From: Aureisphaera sp963669405
Lineage (GTDB): Bacteria; Bacteroidota; Bacteroidia; Flavobacteriales; Flavobacteriaceae
DNA: 64,000 nucleotides
Direction of reading: 5' to 3'
NCBI GenBank assembly: GCA_963669405.2
Contig: CAXXHF010000002.1
Location: 3,082,470 to 3,146,469 of the forward strand
Below, in pieces: positions 43,997 through 52,909 of this stretch. The first letter of the stretch is position 1, and each line of letters starts with the position of its first letter. The notes beneath the pieces are model-generated. The model had not been told where the DNA came from. It saw only the letters and a program-made list of their open reading frames with translations, and did not search any database. The position numbers and the translations under genes are program-made.

Positions 43997-44578
43997 TTAT
44001 AATAATTGGTGAATTTGTGCATATTGCAATAACATAATCGTCTTCGCATCTTTTATTTCACCCGTTTCCATCATAGTTAGGGCATTTTCGAAGTTGAGTT
44101 CCATTACTTCTATATTTTCCTCTTCTTCTGCCAAACCACCACCTTCACTGGTTTTCATATCATCTGTGTATTCGGCGACAAAGAAATAGAGGATTTCGGT
44201 AACCGAACCAGGAGACATATAGGCTTGAAATACTTTACGTACTTCTGTGATATGATAACCCGTTTCTTCTTGGGTTTCTTTTTTAATACAATCTTCGGGG
44301 TTGTCTTTATCCAGCAATCCGGCACAAGCTTCGATCATCATTCCATTCTCATTGCCATTTACGTAGGTTGGTAAACGGAATTGACGGGTGAGAACCACAG
44401 TACCCTTTTGCTTGTTGTACAGAAGAATTACGGCTCCATTTCCACGGTCGTAAGCTTCACGGGCATGGGTTTCTATAGTTCCGTTTTCTTTTTGGTACTT
44501 GTAAGTTACCTTTCTAAGTGTATACCAATTATCTGATAAGACTTCTGTTTTGGTAATGTGAATCTTAGGATTGTTCAT
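43997..44578 (-). CDS. nudK: GDP-mannose pyrophosphatase NudK-type Nudix hydrolase
   Basis: A 193-residue Nudix protein. The box CAGLLDKDNPEDCIKKETQE, followed by ETGY, agrees with the NudK variant, in which some classical Nudix positions differ (Lys for Arg). Other family features are EAYDRGNGAVILLYN and YMSPGSVTEILYFFVAEY. NudK hydrolyses GDP-mannose and related sugar nucleotides to control their pools. Single gene, between the SDR gene and the mutase operon. Confidence 0.88.
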   Translation of the reverse strand: MNNPKIHITKTEVLSDNWYTLRKVTYKYQKENGTIETHAREAYDRGNGAVILLYNKQKGTVVLTRQFRLPTYVNGNENGMMIEACAGLLDKDNPEDCIKKETQEETGYHITEVRKVFQAYMSPGSVTEILYFFVAEYTDDMKTSEGGGLAEEEENIEVMELNFENALTMMETGEIKDAKTIMLLQYAQIHQLL

Positions 44579-44637
44579 AAACGAGTTGGTCTTCTTGCTG
44601 CAAAGAAGATTCTAATTTAAAAAAAGGTTGCTCAGGA

Positions 44638-45408
44638 TTAGGCTACGGAATCAATCAGTATCTCCAACATCTCAATGGCAGCATCACTGATTTTGGTTCC
44701 GGGTCCATATACTGCAACTGCTCCTGCATCGAAAAGGAATTGATAATCCTGTGCGGGGATAACTCCTCCTACAATGACCATGATATCTTCTCTTCCCAAT
44801 TTTTTCATTTCCTCAATTACTTGAGGAACCAAGGTTTTATGTCCCGCTGCCAAGGAAGAAACCCCTAAAATATGGACATCATTTTCTATAGCTTGTTGTG
44901 CGGCTTCGGCTGGAGTTTGGAAAAGTGGGCCAATGTCAACATCAAACCCAACATCAGCATATCCAGTAGCAACTACTTTAGCACCACGATCATGTCCATC
45001 CTGTCCCATTTTGGCAATCATAATCCTAGGACGGCGGCCTTCCAGCTCGGAGAACTTATTGGCTAGCTCTCGGGCTTTTTCAAAGGATGGGTCTTTCTTT
45101 ATTTCTTTACTATACACGCCACTAAATGATTTTATTTGTGCTTTGTACCTTCCAAAGACGGACTCCATAGCATCACTAATTTCTCCCAATGTAGCTCGTT
45201 CTCGAGCTGCATCTACGGCTAAAGCTAGTAAATTTCCCTGACCTGTTTTGGCACACTGGGTTAGTTTTGCCAAACATTGGGTTACTTTATCGGTGTTGCG
45301 TTCAGACTTAATGTGTTCTAATCGTTCCATCTGTCCTCTACGGACTTTTTGATTGTCCACGTCTAAAATCTGAAGGGGATCTTCTTTTTCCAAACGGTAT
45401 TGATTCAC
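44638..45408 (-). CDS. mutB: Methylmalonyl-CoA mutase large subunit, C-terminal part with B12-binding domain
   Basis: A 256-residue protein corresponding to the last third of the usual 700-720-residue large subunit. The cobalamin motif GQDGHDRGAKVVATGYADV has the axial histidine in DxHxxG; GVSSLAAGH and VIVGGVIPAQDY complete the domain. The start is GTG, overlapping the stop of the N-terminal part in GTGA. The first residues NQYRLEKEDPLQILDVDN directly continue the sequence interrupted in the upstream gene. Either a real two-chain enzyme or one gene broken by a single-base deletion. Confidence 0.85.
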   Translation of the reverse strand: MNQYRLEKEDPLQILDVDNQKVRRGQMERLEHIKSERNTDKVTQCLAKLTQCAKTGQGNLLALAVDAARERATLGEISDAMESVFGRYKAQIKSFSGVYSKEIKKDPSFEKARELANKFSELEGRRPRIMIAKMGQDGHDRGAKVVATGYADVGFDVDIGPLFQTPAEAAQQAIENDVHILGVSSLAAGHKTLVPQVIEEMKKLGREDIMVIVGGVIPAQDYQFLFDAGAVAVYGPGTKISDAAIEMLEILIDSVA

Positions 45409-46769
45409 CCTACAATAATATCTTGTCCACTATCTATTCGTGCTTGTTTTCGCGCTGCTGCCTCTTCAATACGTAGTTTTGGAATACCAGCTTCTATAGC
45501 TTTGGTCATGCCTCCCAATTCTTCTACTTCTTGGATAAGCTTCCAGGCTTTTTCGGCAATATCATGGGTGAGGTTTTCTACATAATAGCTTCCTGCCCAT
45601 GGATCTACCGTTCGAGTGATCTGAGTTTCTTCCTGAAGATAAATCTGTGTATTTCTCGCAATACGAGCCGAAAAATCTGTAGGAAGGGCAATAGCTTCAT
45701 CCAGAGCATTGGTATGCAACGATTGGGTTCCTCCAAATGCTGCTGCTGCTGCTTCAATACAGGTTCTTGCTACATTATTAAAGGGATCTTGTTCGGTAAG
45801 GCTCCATCCGCTGGTTTGACAGTGTGTTCTAAGGGAAAGAGACTTTGGGTTTTTTGGATTGAATTGCTTTACCAATTTGGCCCAGAGCATTCGCGCTGCC
45901 CGCATTTTAGCAATTTCCATGAAATGATTCATTCCTATGGCCCAAAAGAATGATAATCGGGGTGCAAAAGTATCGATGTCCATACCCGCAGCAATTCCTG
46001 TACGTATGTAGTCCAAACCATCGGCTAGGGTATATGCCAGCTCTATGTCACAGGTAGCTCCGGCTTCTTGCATGTGATACCCAGAAATGGATATGGAATT
46101 GAATTTAGGCATATTTTGAGAAGTGTACTCAAAAATGTCACTGATGATTTTCATGGAGGGCGTTGGTGGATAGATATATGTATTCCGTACCATGAATTCT
46201 TTCAAAATATCATTCTGAATTGTCCCTGCGAGGGCTTCAGGAGATACGCCTTGTTCTTCAGCAGCCACAATGTAAAAAGCCATAATGGGTAAGACTGCAC
46301 CATTCATAGTCATAGATACACTCATCTTGTCCAAAGGAATTTGATCGAACAAAATTTTCATATCCTCTACACTGTCTATGGCAACCCCCGCTTTTCCAAC
46401 ATCACCTACTACCCGTTCATGGTCACTATCGTATCCTCTATGAGTAGCTAGATCAAAGGCCACCGATAATCCTTTTTGCCCAGCCGCTAGGTTTCTTCTG
46501 TAAAACGCATTGCTATCTTCTGCTGTTGAAAATCCTGCATATTGACGAATGGTCCAAGGCCTTCTAACATACATGGTAGAATATGGGCCTCGTAAATTTG
46601 GGGCAATACCCGCTACGAAATCAAGGTGATCCAAGGATGCAATATCCTTATGAGTGTAGTGGGACTTTACCGAAATGTCCTCGGCAGTATTTGAATTTTG
46701 AACAGGATGTTGCTCAGGTACATTTTCTCCGGACTTCCAAGTAATATGTTGTAGGTCTTTTCTACTCAT
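45405..46769 (-). CDS. mutB: Methylmalonyl-CoA mutase large subunit, N-terminal catalytic part
   Basis: A 454-residue protein with the TIM-barrel half of the mutase: MYVRRPWTIRQYAGFSTAED, LSVAFDLATHRGYDSDHERV, FFWAIGMNHFMEIAKMRAAR, RTHCQTSGWSLTEQDPF and NALDEAIALPTDFSARIARN are the classical substrate and cofactor segments. It ends RIDSGQDIIVG where full-length homologues go on with VNKYRLEKED; here that continuation is in another frame, the next gene. The complex interconverts methylmalonyl-CoA and succinyl-CoA. The start shares one base with the stop of the upstream lipoprotein gene (TAATG). Confidence 0.9.
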   Translation of the reverse strand: MSRKDLQHITWKSGENVPEQHPVQNSNTAEDISVKSHYTHKDIASLDHLDFVAGIAPNLRGPYSTMYVRRPWTIRQYAGFSTAEDSNAFYRRNLAAGQKGLSVAFDLATHRGYDSDHERVVGDVGKAGVAIDSVEDMKILFDQIPLDKMSVSMTMNGAVLPIMAFYIVAAEEQGVSPEALAGTIQNDILKEFMVRNTYIYPPTPSMKIISDIFEYTSQNMPKFNSISISGYHMQEAGATCDIELAYTLADGLDYIRTGIAAGMDIDTFAPRLSFFWAIGMNHFMEIAKMRAARMLWAKLVKQFNPKNPKSLSLRTHCQTSGWSLTEQDPFNNVARTCIEAAAAAFGGTQSLHTNALDEAIALPTDFSARIARNTQIYLQEETQITRTVDPWAGSYYVENLTHDIAEKAWKLIQEVEELGGMTKAIEAGIPKLRIEEAAARKQARIDSGQDIIVG

Positions 46770-47410
46770 TACATGTTAATATTGGTGATAAAGGGATCAA
46801 AATTTCCCTTATAGGGCGAAGTGATCTGAATCAAGACTGTTTTATCGTTTGAAGTTACCACATAGGTAGTGTTGTAAAACTCATTATTCAGCTTTTCATT
46901 GGATATCATGAAAACACATTTAAAAACATGTTCTTTACTGTTTCCATTGTATTTGGCACCCAGTTTTTCAATAGTAAACTCCTTGGTATTAAAAGACCGT
47001 TCATTGGAAGCACGAATAATACCCACAAATTGCTGGGCTTCTTCTTTGGACATAGGCATAAAATCTACACTGTTTACTGTACATGTAGAAAGACTGTATT
47101 TGTCAAAAAACAGGTGGAAGCCTCCTTCCATTTCTTGCATCTCATTAATGCGATCAATTTCTATGTTATAGGCTTTTTTGTCTAATAGGGTGTCTAATAC
47201 AATCTGATATTCTGCAATAGAGGTTTTTTTAAACTCTTCAGGAAGATATAGTTTAATTCCTCTGTCATCCAAAAAGTGATAGGTACCGTAGAGTTTACCA
47301 TCTTCGTCCCGTTCCCACCAATCTTTAATTTCTTTATCCATTCCCAAACAGGAACCTAAGGAAAGTGCGAGGAGAAGTCCAGAAAATATGTATATAATAT
47401 GCTTAATCAT
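46769..47410 (-). CDS. Lipoprotein of unknown function in the mutase operon
   Basis: A 213-residue lipoprotein (SLGSC, Cys21) with GTYHFLDDRGIKLYLPEEFK and a long alternating beta pattern to YVVTSNDKTVLIQITSPY. I do not recognise the family. It overlaps the upstream lipoprotein gene by 8 bases and shares a base with mutB, so it is translated as part of the mutase operon, although methylmalonyl-CoA mutase is cytoplasmic. Confidence 0.7.
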   Translation of the reverse strand: MIKHIIYIFSGLLLALSLGSCLGMDKEIKDWWERDEDGKLYGTYHFLDDRGIKLYLPEEFKKTSIAEYQIVLDTLLDKKAYNIEIDRINEMQEMEGGFHLFFDKYSLSTCTVNSVDFMPMSKEEAQQFVGIIRASNERSFNTKEFTIEKLGAKYNGNSKEHVFKCVFMISNEKLNNEFYNTTYVVTSNDKTVLIQITSPYKGNFDPFITNINM

Positions 47411-47996
47411 TTTTGGTAGGTAGGTCTAAGAGATATTGGTAATAGGCGTCTAATGCTATGTATGTAGCTAGGTGTTCATCATTGAAAACCTTCCCAACTT
47501 GTTGTCGCATAGGTTCTGCCATGATTTTTGGAGTTAAATAATCTACTTTTAATAGGCTTGAAAATCGTGTTTTAAGTTCTTCATCCTTAATATTTTCGAA
47601 TATACAGGACATCAGTTCTCCCGTATAGTTAAGGTTTGTTCCTTCCCTGTTGCGATCCCACAATCCATCTACTTTTTTCAACTTCTCCAATACCTCAAGG
47701 GTATGCGGAGAGGCAATCTCAGCAAAAGGTGCAACACCATCAAACCCTCGAAATATAAACTGCCGGTACGAATACATATAGGCACTTTTGGTTCCTAAGA
47801 TGATGTCTGGATCGTTATAGTATTTGGAGATATCATCTTGAAAGCTGTATAGGGCTTCCTTTAGTAGATCTTTGTTAGTTGTTGTACAGTTTAACTGAAA
47901 GGGCCTACTTGTAAATTTATATTCCAATGGTTTTTCACATTGTGGAAAAAGCACCAAAATGGCTAATAGGACAAGGATATATGGTATTCTATTCAT
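47403..47996 (-). CDS. Lipoprotein of unknown function in the mutase operon
   Basis: A 197-residue predicted lipoprotein (LVLFPQC, Cys20) with a mostly helical mature part: EALYSFQDDISKYYNDPDII, HTLEVLEKLKKVDGLWDRNR and TYIALDAYYQYLLDLP. No known family or motif is evident. It overlaps the mutA 3' end by 8 bases and the next lipoprotein by 8 bases. Confidence 0.65.
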   Translation of the reverse strand: MNRIPYILVLLAILVLFPQCEKPLEYKFTSRPFQLNCTTTNKDLLKEALYSFQDDISKYYNDPDIILGTKSAYMYSYRQFIFRGFDGVAPFAEIASPHTLEVLEKLKKVDGLWDRNREGTNLNYTGELMSCIFENIKDEELKTRFSSLLKVDYLTPKIMAEPMRQQVGKVFNDEHLATYIALDAYYQYLLDLPTKND

Positions 47997-49371
47997 GTTC
48001 TAATCTTTGTTTTTCTAATATTTCGGGGATTCGTTTTTCAATGATAGGTTCAATAATGGTCTTTCTGGGATTGGTCTTTACAAAAGGGAACAGTTCAAGA
48101 TCGTTTTTCATACTATCTTGGGAGTTTTCATATTTATTGGTACCGACCAATACCAAAGCTCCTTCTTCAAACAATTTTTCCTCTTTTTGGGCACTTTCCT
48201 TTATCTTTTTTTGAACTACCCCAATGGTTAATTGTTTAAAAAGCCCTCCATTTTTTTCAATTTTCTTAAAAAGTTCCAAGGCTTTTTCTCCCAATTGCTC
48301 TGTAAGATTTTCAATATAATAGCTTCCATCGGCAACATTGCTCACCATATCGAAATAGCTTTCGGATTTTAGAATAAGGAGTTGATTTCTGGAAATTCGT
48401 TCACCAAACTCATTACTTTTATGATAGATGACATCATACGGAAGGTTACAAATGGAGTTGGCACCCCCCAATATAGCACTCATGCACTCGGTGGTTGTTC
48501 GGAGCATGTTTACATTGTAATCATATAATGTCTTATTGCGTCTGGAGGGTTCTGCTAAAACATGAACACTTATGGTAAGTCCATATTCGTTGCCCAGTAA
48601 GGAAATCAATTTTCGGAATGCTCTTATTTTGGCGATTTCAAAAAAGTAATTGGTACCTACTGCAACCTTCAGTGTTAGGCTCAAATCTGTTCCTTGACCC
48701 TTAGGGTTGTTGGTATAAAAGTGGTTAAGATATTCGTTAAGGTGCCCTAAACCGTAGGCTAATTGTTGAACAATATTTGCTCCCGCATTTTGATACAATG
48801 ATGTGTCTACCGCGATTATATTTTGGGAAGGGAATTGTTGCAATAACTTTTCTGCAATTTCATGATCTTGTTGCAGATTGTGGAACCAATTTCCACTTTT
48901 GGCAAGGTTTCCAAGGATATCGATATGATAGAATGTTTTTGCTTCTTTTTTTGAGAGGTACTCGATCAATGAAGTCAAAAAGGGTTTTTCCAAAAATTGG
49001 AAGCGAAAATGAAGGGTGACTTCATGAAAAGGAAATCCTTCAAATACTTTTTCTAAGTCGAAGGATTGGTCTGAATTAAAGTAAATAGCTTCGGCTCCTC
49101 GTGCAATAGCATCCAATGCCAATGATCTGGCTATAGTTTCGTCATCAATAAAGATAGCTTGTGTAACAGCCCAATTATCTGGGTGTCCGGGAATAGGGCA
49201 GAAGGGAGTCTTGGTGTTGTCTGTATGGTAAAATGGTTTAACATGTACTCCTTCTAAGCTCTGCCAAATAAGGGTTTCGTTATAATCGGCACCCTTAAGG
49301 TCAACCTGGATTTTTTGTTTCCATTCTTTAGCGGAAACTGGATCGAATTCCTGAAATAGAGAATTACTCAT
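47989..49371 (-). CDS. mutA: Methylmalonyl-CoA mutase small subunit
   Basis: A 460-residue protein homologous to the mutase barrel but non-catalytic: KEWKQKIQVDLKGADYNETL, LTLKVAVGTNYFFEIAKIRA, TTECMSAILGGANSICNLPY and SYYIENLTEQLGEKALELFK. It lacks the C-terminal cobalamin-like domain seen in longer small subunits, which I believe is normal in flavobacteria. Small subunits pair with the catalytic chain encoded downstream. Its start overlaps the FtsB/DivIC-like gene by 8 bases. Confidence 0.9.
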   Translation of the reverse strand: MSNSLFQEFDPVSAKEWKQKIQVDLKGADYNETLIWQSLEGVHVKPFYHTDNTKTPFCPIPGHPDNWAVTQAIFIDDETIARSLALDAIARGAEAIYFNSDQSFDLEKVFEGFPFHEVTLHFRFQFLEKPFLTSLIEYLSKKEAKTFYHIDILGNLAKSGNWFHNLQQDHEIAEKLLQQFPSQNIIAVDTSLYQNAGANIVQQLAYGLGHLNEYLNHFYTNNPKGQGTDLSLTLKVAVGTNYFFEIAKIRAFRKLISLLGNEYGLTISVHVLAEPSRRNKTLYDYNVNMLRTTTECMSAILGGANSICNLPYDVIYHKSNEFGERISRNQLLILKSESYFDMVSNVADGSYYIENLTEQLGEKALELFKKIEKNGGLFKQLTIGVVQKKIKESAQKEEKLFEEGALVLVGTNKYENSQDSMKNDLELFPFVKTNPRKTIIEPIIEKRIPEILEKQRLEHE

Positions 49372-49699
49372 TTTTCGATTTCAATTTTAAACTGTCTTCG
49401 TGCTCAATAATATAAATATCCTCGTTTTCACGTTTCAAATAATATTTTTCCCTTGCATATTTTTCCACTTCATTACTATCCTTCATCTTTTCAATAAAGA
49501 TTTTGTCTTTATCTATTTCTTGTTGATAAAATTCCTTAGTTTCTTCAAAAGCTTCAATTTCGTCATTCAGTTCTTTATGAATAAAATAAGAATTGGTATC
49601 AAAGAAAACCATCCATACTATAAAAAGTATCACAATAATGATATAGGTGCTACTAAGCACAACAAACCATTTCTTCTTTGTGATATTTAAAAGTTTCAC
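49364..49699 (-). CDS. FtsB/DivIC-like septum formation protein
   Basis: A 111-residue protein with a short cytoplasmic N-terminus, one membrane helix (about residues 12-33, WFVVLSSTYIIIVILFIVWMV) and a periplasmic coiled coil (EIEAFEETKEFYQQEIDKDK) followed by EVEKYAREKYYLKRENEDIYI, the FtsB/DivIC signature. It should join the divisome with FtsL and FtsQ. Begins 6 bases after udk, in the same operon. Confidence 0.88.
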   Translation of the reverse strand: MKLLNITKKKWFVVLSSTYIIIVILFIVWMVFFDTNSYFIHKELNDEIEAFEETKEFYQQEIDKDKIFIEKMKDSNEVEKYAREKYYLKRENEDIYIIEHEDSLKLKSKNE

Positions 49700-49705
49700 C
49701 TTGGG

Positions 49706-50314
49706 TTACAACAGTTTTTGATGAATAATATTTCGCAACAATTGCACGGCAACTGTATTGTAACGATTTGTCGGAATAATGATGTCTGCAAATTCCTTGG
49801 TTGGTTCTATAAACTGTTCGTGCATAGGTTTTAGTGTGCTTTGATAGCGGTTTAAGATTTCATTTAAATCTCTACCTCTTTCTGCCATATCCCTTCGTAA
49901 GCGTCTAATGAGTCGTTCGTCACTATCTGCATGCACATATAATTTTACATCGCAAAGTTCTCGTAAATCTTTGTTGGTAAGGATTAGAATACCTTCTATG
50001 ATCACTACTTTTTTAGGATGAAAAGTAACAGTCTCACCAGTTCTGTTGTGTTCTACAAAAGAATAGACAGGTTGTTCTACGGACTTCCCTTTTTTTAGGG
50101 CTTTAAGGTGCTTGACCAACAATTCAAAATCGATGGATTTGGGATGATCAAAATTTATACGCACCCGTTCGTCATAAGAGAGGTGAGAAGTGTCCAGATA
50201 GTAGGAATCTTGTGAAATAACGCAAACTTCGTTTTTTGGAAATTCTTCCACGATTTGTTTTACCACAGTTGTTTTGCCGCTTCCCGTACCACCGGCTATA
50301 CCAATAATGAGCAT
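49706..50314 (-). CDS. udk: Uridine kinase
   Basis: A 202-residue nucleoside kinase that phosphorylates uridine and cytidine. The P-loop GIAGGTGSGKTTVVKQI is at the N-terminus, followed by SQDSYYLDTSHLSYDERVRI, NFDHPKSIDFELLV and RLIRRLRRDMAERGRDL, all family signatures. First gene of the udk-ftsB-mutA-lipoproteins-mutB operon, with a promoter box at 50331-50338. Confidence 0.96.
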   Translation of the reverse strand: MLIIGIAGGTGSGKTTVVKQIVEEFPKNEVCVISQDSYYLDTSHLSYDERVRINFDHPKSIDFELLVKHLKALKKGKSVEQPVYSFVEHNRTGETVTFHPKKVVIIEGILILTNKDLRELCDVKLYVHADSDERLIRRLRRDMAERGRDLNEILNRYQSTLKPMHEQFIEPTKEFADIIIPTNRYNTVAVQLLRNIIHQKLL

Positions 50315-50330
50315 AGGTTATCTATTTCTG

Positions 50331-50338
50331 CAAAGGTA
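50331..50338 (-). promoter_or_regulatory. -7 box (TACCTTTG) for the udk-mutase operon
   Basis: Exact TAnnTTTG match on the reverse strand, 16 bases before the udk start codon. Confidence 0.55.
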
Positions 50339-50374
50339 ATGAGAATTAGGAATGTGTGTCCACACCCATATTTG

Positions 50375-50821
50375 TTATTTTTCAACAGCTTTTACTTCTT
50401 CTGGAGTTACCATTTTTGTTTGTGTATTACCCCAAAAATTCATGATGTAGTTCATGACATCTGCTATTTCCTCATCGTCCAAACCCATTGGTGCCATGTA
50501 TCCGTTGTAGCTTTTTCCATTCACAGTAATTTCCCCTTTTTGTCCATATTTAACGGCATGAATACTTTCTGTGCGTTTTTCAGATAACCAATCAGACTGA
50601 GCCAAAGGTGGAAAACTTCCCGGTACTCCAGCTCCATTTGCCAAATGGCATTGCATACAGAAATCAGTATAGATAACTCCCCCACGTTCCATACTCGCTT
50701 TTAGTGTTGGGGTTTGGATGACATGGGGGATTGTAACGTTTTTGTAAGATGTTTCTTTTTTGGTGTTGGGCTTGCAACCTACAATACACACCATTGTTAA
50801 TATATAAATAGTTGTTCTCAT
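50375..50821 (-). CDS. Mono-haem cytochrome c lipoprotein
   Basis: A 148-residue lipoprotein (VCIVGC, Cys16) with a haem c site CMQCH (residues 55-59) and a likely Met ligand in YNGYMAPMGLDDEEIADVM. It closely resembles the cytochrome tail of NirK at 63041, sharing FPPLAxSDxL, GEITVNGxxYN and DEEIADVxxYI. Encoded 4 bases after the sugar dehydrogenase gene, so it probably accepts electrons from that enzyme's quinone cofactor in the periplasm. Confidence 0.9.
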   Translation of the reverse strand: MRTTIYILTMVCIVGCKPNTKKETSYKNVTIPHVIQTPTLKASMERGGVIYTDFCMQCHLANGAGVPGSFPPLAQSDWLSEKRTESIHAVKYGQKGEITVNGKSYNGYMAPMGLDDEEIADVMNYIMNFWGNTQTKMVTPEEVKAVEK

Positions 50822-50825
50822 GGTG

Positions 50826-51947
50826 TTATTTTGGAATGAGTCTTACAATTCCTTGTCCTTCTATTGCAATATAGATGAGGTCATCTGGGCCCATCTTTAC
50901 ATTCCGTACCCTACCTACACCATCGGCAATTTTTTCACGGCCAAGAACTGTTTCTCCTTGTAGTTTCACCAATTCTACATAATTGAATTTTAAGGAACCT
51001 ACCAATAGGTGTCCTTTCCATGCAGGATAGTTATTTCCAGTAACAAAATCCATCCCGCAGGGTGCAATGGATGGTACCCAATAATAAACGGGTTGTTCCA
51101 TATTGGGACGGGAGGTTTCTTCAGTAAACTTGGAACCGCTGTAATTGACCCCATAAGAGATTACAGGCCATCCGTAATTTGCTCCTTTTTTTATCACATT
51201 AATTTCATCTCCCCCTTTTGGGCCGTGTTCGTGAGTCCATATTTTTCCAGTTTCGGGATGTTTTGCCATTCCCTGTGGATTTCTATGGCCATAGGAGTAA
51301 ATAGCTTTAACGGCGTTTGCTTCATTTACAAAAGGATTGTCTGAAGGAATACTTCCGTCGTCATTAAGGCGATAAATCTTTCCATTATCACGTGTTATAT
51401 CTTGAGGGTTTACATCGCGATTTCCACGATCTCCTACCGAAAAATAGAGATAGCCGTTGTTATCGAATTCAATACGAGACCCAAAATGCTGTCCTCTTCG
51501 GCTATTGGGTTCAGCTTTATAGAGATTTTCTATTCTGGTAAGGGAATTATCACTCAATTGAGCACGGATCAATTTGGTATTTCCTCCTTGTCCAGTACCT
51601 TCAGATGAAGCATGTGTAAAATAGATCCAACCGTTTTCTGAATAATTGGGATGCAATGCTACATCCATGAAACCACCTTGCCCACGTACATAGATATTGG
51701 GTATATTTTCAATGGTTGTTTTTTTGCTGTTTTTGAAATGGATGAGAGAACCACTTTTTTCAGTAATTAGCATACTCCCATCTGGCAGCCAAGTCATTCC
51801 CCAAGGGTTGTTTAATCCACCAATAACTGTTTCTATGATATATTTCTGCTCGGTTTCAGAAGAAATCCCGACCGTTGTGTTCTTTTGTTGCTGAGCACAA
51901 CTTTGAAATGCCATCGTAATAAGAAAGAGTGTTGATAGAAGTTTCAT
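50826..51947 (-). CDS. PQQ-dependent sugar dehydrogenase (soluble aldose type)
   Basis: A 373-residue lipoprotein (FQSC, Cys17) with the six-bladed propeller of soluble aldose dehydrogenases: GLNNPWGMTWLPDGSMLITE, GQHFGSRIEFDNNGYLYFSV, SYGHRNPQGMAKHPETGKIW and EHGPKGGDEINVI carry the catalytic His and PQQ/calcium residues. It oxidises sugars or similar polyols in the periplasm. PQQ synthesis genes are not in the window, so PQQ may be taken up. Cotranscribed with the downstream cytochrome. Confidence 0.9.
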   Translation of the reverse strand: MKLLSTLFLITMAFQSCAQQQKNTTVGISSETEQKYIIETVIGGLNNPWGMTWLPDGSMLITEKSGSLIHFKNSKKTTIENIPNIYVRGQGGFMDVALHPNYSENGWIYFTHASSEGTGQGGNTKLIRAQLSDNSLTRIENLYKAEPNSRRGQHFGSRIEFDNNGYLYFSVGDRGNRDVNPQDITRDNGKIYRLNDDGSIPSDNPFVNEANAVKAIYSYGHRNPQGMAKHPETGKIWTHEHGPKGGDEINVIKKGANYGWPVISYGVNYSGSKFTEETSRPNMEQPVYYWVPSIAPCGMDFVTGNNYPAWKGHLLVGSLKFNYVELVKLQGETVLGREKIADGVGRVRNVKMGPDDLIYIAIEGQGIVRLIPK

Positions 51948-52148
51948 AGTGAAATAAGTTGAAAATCTAAAGTACTAAATTACAACATGCAGCCTTTGTA
52001 AAAGGATGTTAAGGTTTACTGAAAGCTGCATTGAGTAGAATGCTATGAGACTTTCCTTTCTTTTTAATAGATCATATCATGTTTGACCAAAAGCACTTTT
52101 GTTATTTTAGCTTTCCTAAAGCCATTTGTTCAATTAAAGTTAACCAAC

Positions 52149-52859
52149 ATGATATCGTTTTTAAGGAAGATTAGAAGAGGATTGCTCTTTAAAAATAAAT
52201 TCAGCAAATATTTTTTGTACGCATTAGGTGAGATTATCCTCGTGGTGATTGGAATTTTAATTGCCATACAAATCAATGGCTGGAACCAAGAACGAAAAAA
52301 TCGTGATACAGAAAAGGTATTACTTGCTGAATTATATAAAGAATCTAAAGAGAACTTGAGACAGTTTGAAGAAAACAAGCAAGCTTATGTGCAGTCCTTG
52401 ATTGCATGTAGCGTTGTTCTAAGAAACGTATCAACTATGGAAGAAAGGGCTTCCTTGGACTCCGTAATGAATTATGGGCCTGGCATGTTTCGCGGTATTA
52501 CTTTTGATCCTTCTAATGGTATTGTGGAATCACTAATAAGTACTGGAGAGATTCAACTTATCCGAAACGATACACTACGCAATTATATCATTACTTGGAA
52601 AGACGTATTGAAAGATTTTCAGGAAGAGGAGGAAAACTCCCGTACTTTATGGAAAAACCAAGTTGAACCTTATATAATTGAGAATGGAGATTTTTTGAAT
52701 CCAGCCAGTCCTAAAAACATAGAGCTTTGCCGTGATCCTAAGTTTTTGAATATGGTGGCTCGAAGAAAGTTCTACGTTGGTAGTATTTTAAATGCCATGG
52801 ATCATGAGTCCATTGAACAGAACCTGAGAAGAATGGTACAGTTATCCCAGTCTAATTAA
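52149..52859 (+). CDS. DUF6090 family membrane protein (first paralogue)
   Basis: A 236-residue protein. ATG 52149 is preferred because family similarity begins at MISFLRKIRRGLL; 22 upstream in-frame codons have no such match. The conserved core KYFLYALGEIILVVIGILIA, then IQINGWNQERK, forms a single membrane helix, followed by a long helical periplasmic domain. Family and function beyond DUF6090 are unknown; the family is abundant in marine flavobacteria. Convergent with the second paralogue. Confidence 0.82.
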   Translation: MISFLRKIRRGLLFKNKFSKYFLYALGEIILVVIGILIAIQINGWNQERKNRDTEKVLLAELYKESKENLRQFEENKQAYVQSLIACSVVLRNVSTMEERASLDSVMNYGPGMFRGITFDPSNGIVESLISTGEIQLIRNDTLRNYIITWKDVLKDFQEEEENSRTLWKNQVEPYIIENGDFLNPASPKNIELCRDPKFLNMVARRKFYVGSILNAMDHESIEQNLRRMVQLSQSN

Positions 52860-52909
52860 TTGATGGTTTGGAGATAATGAAAGGGACAGGTAAGTCATTT
52901 TCTCGTTGT

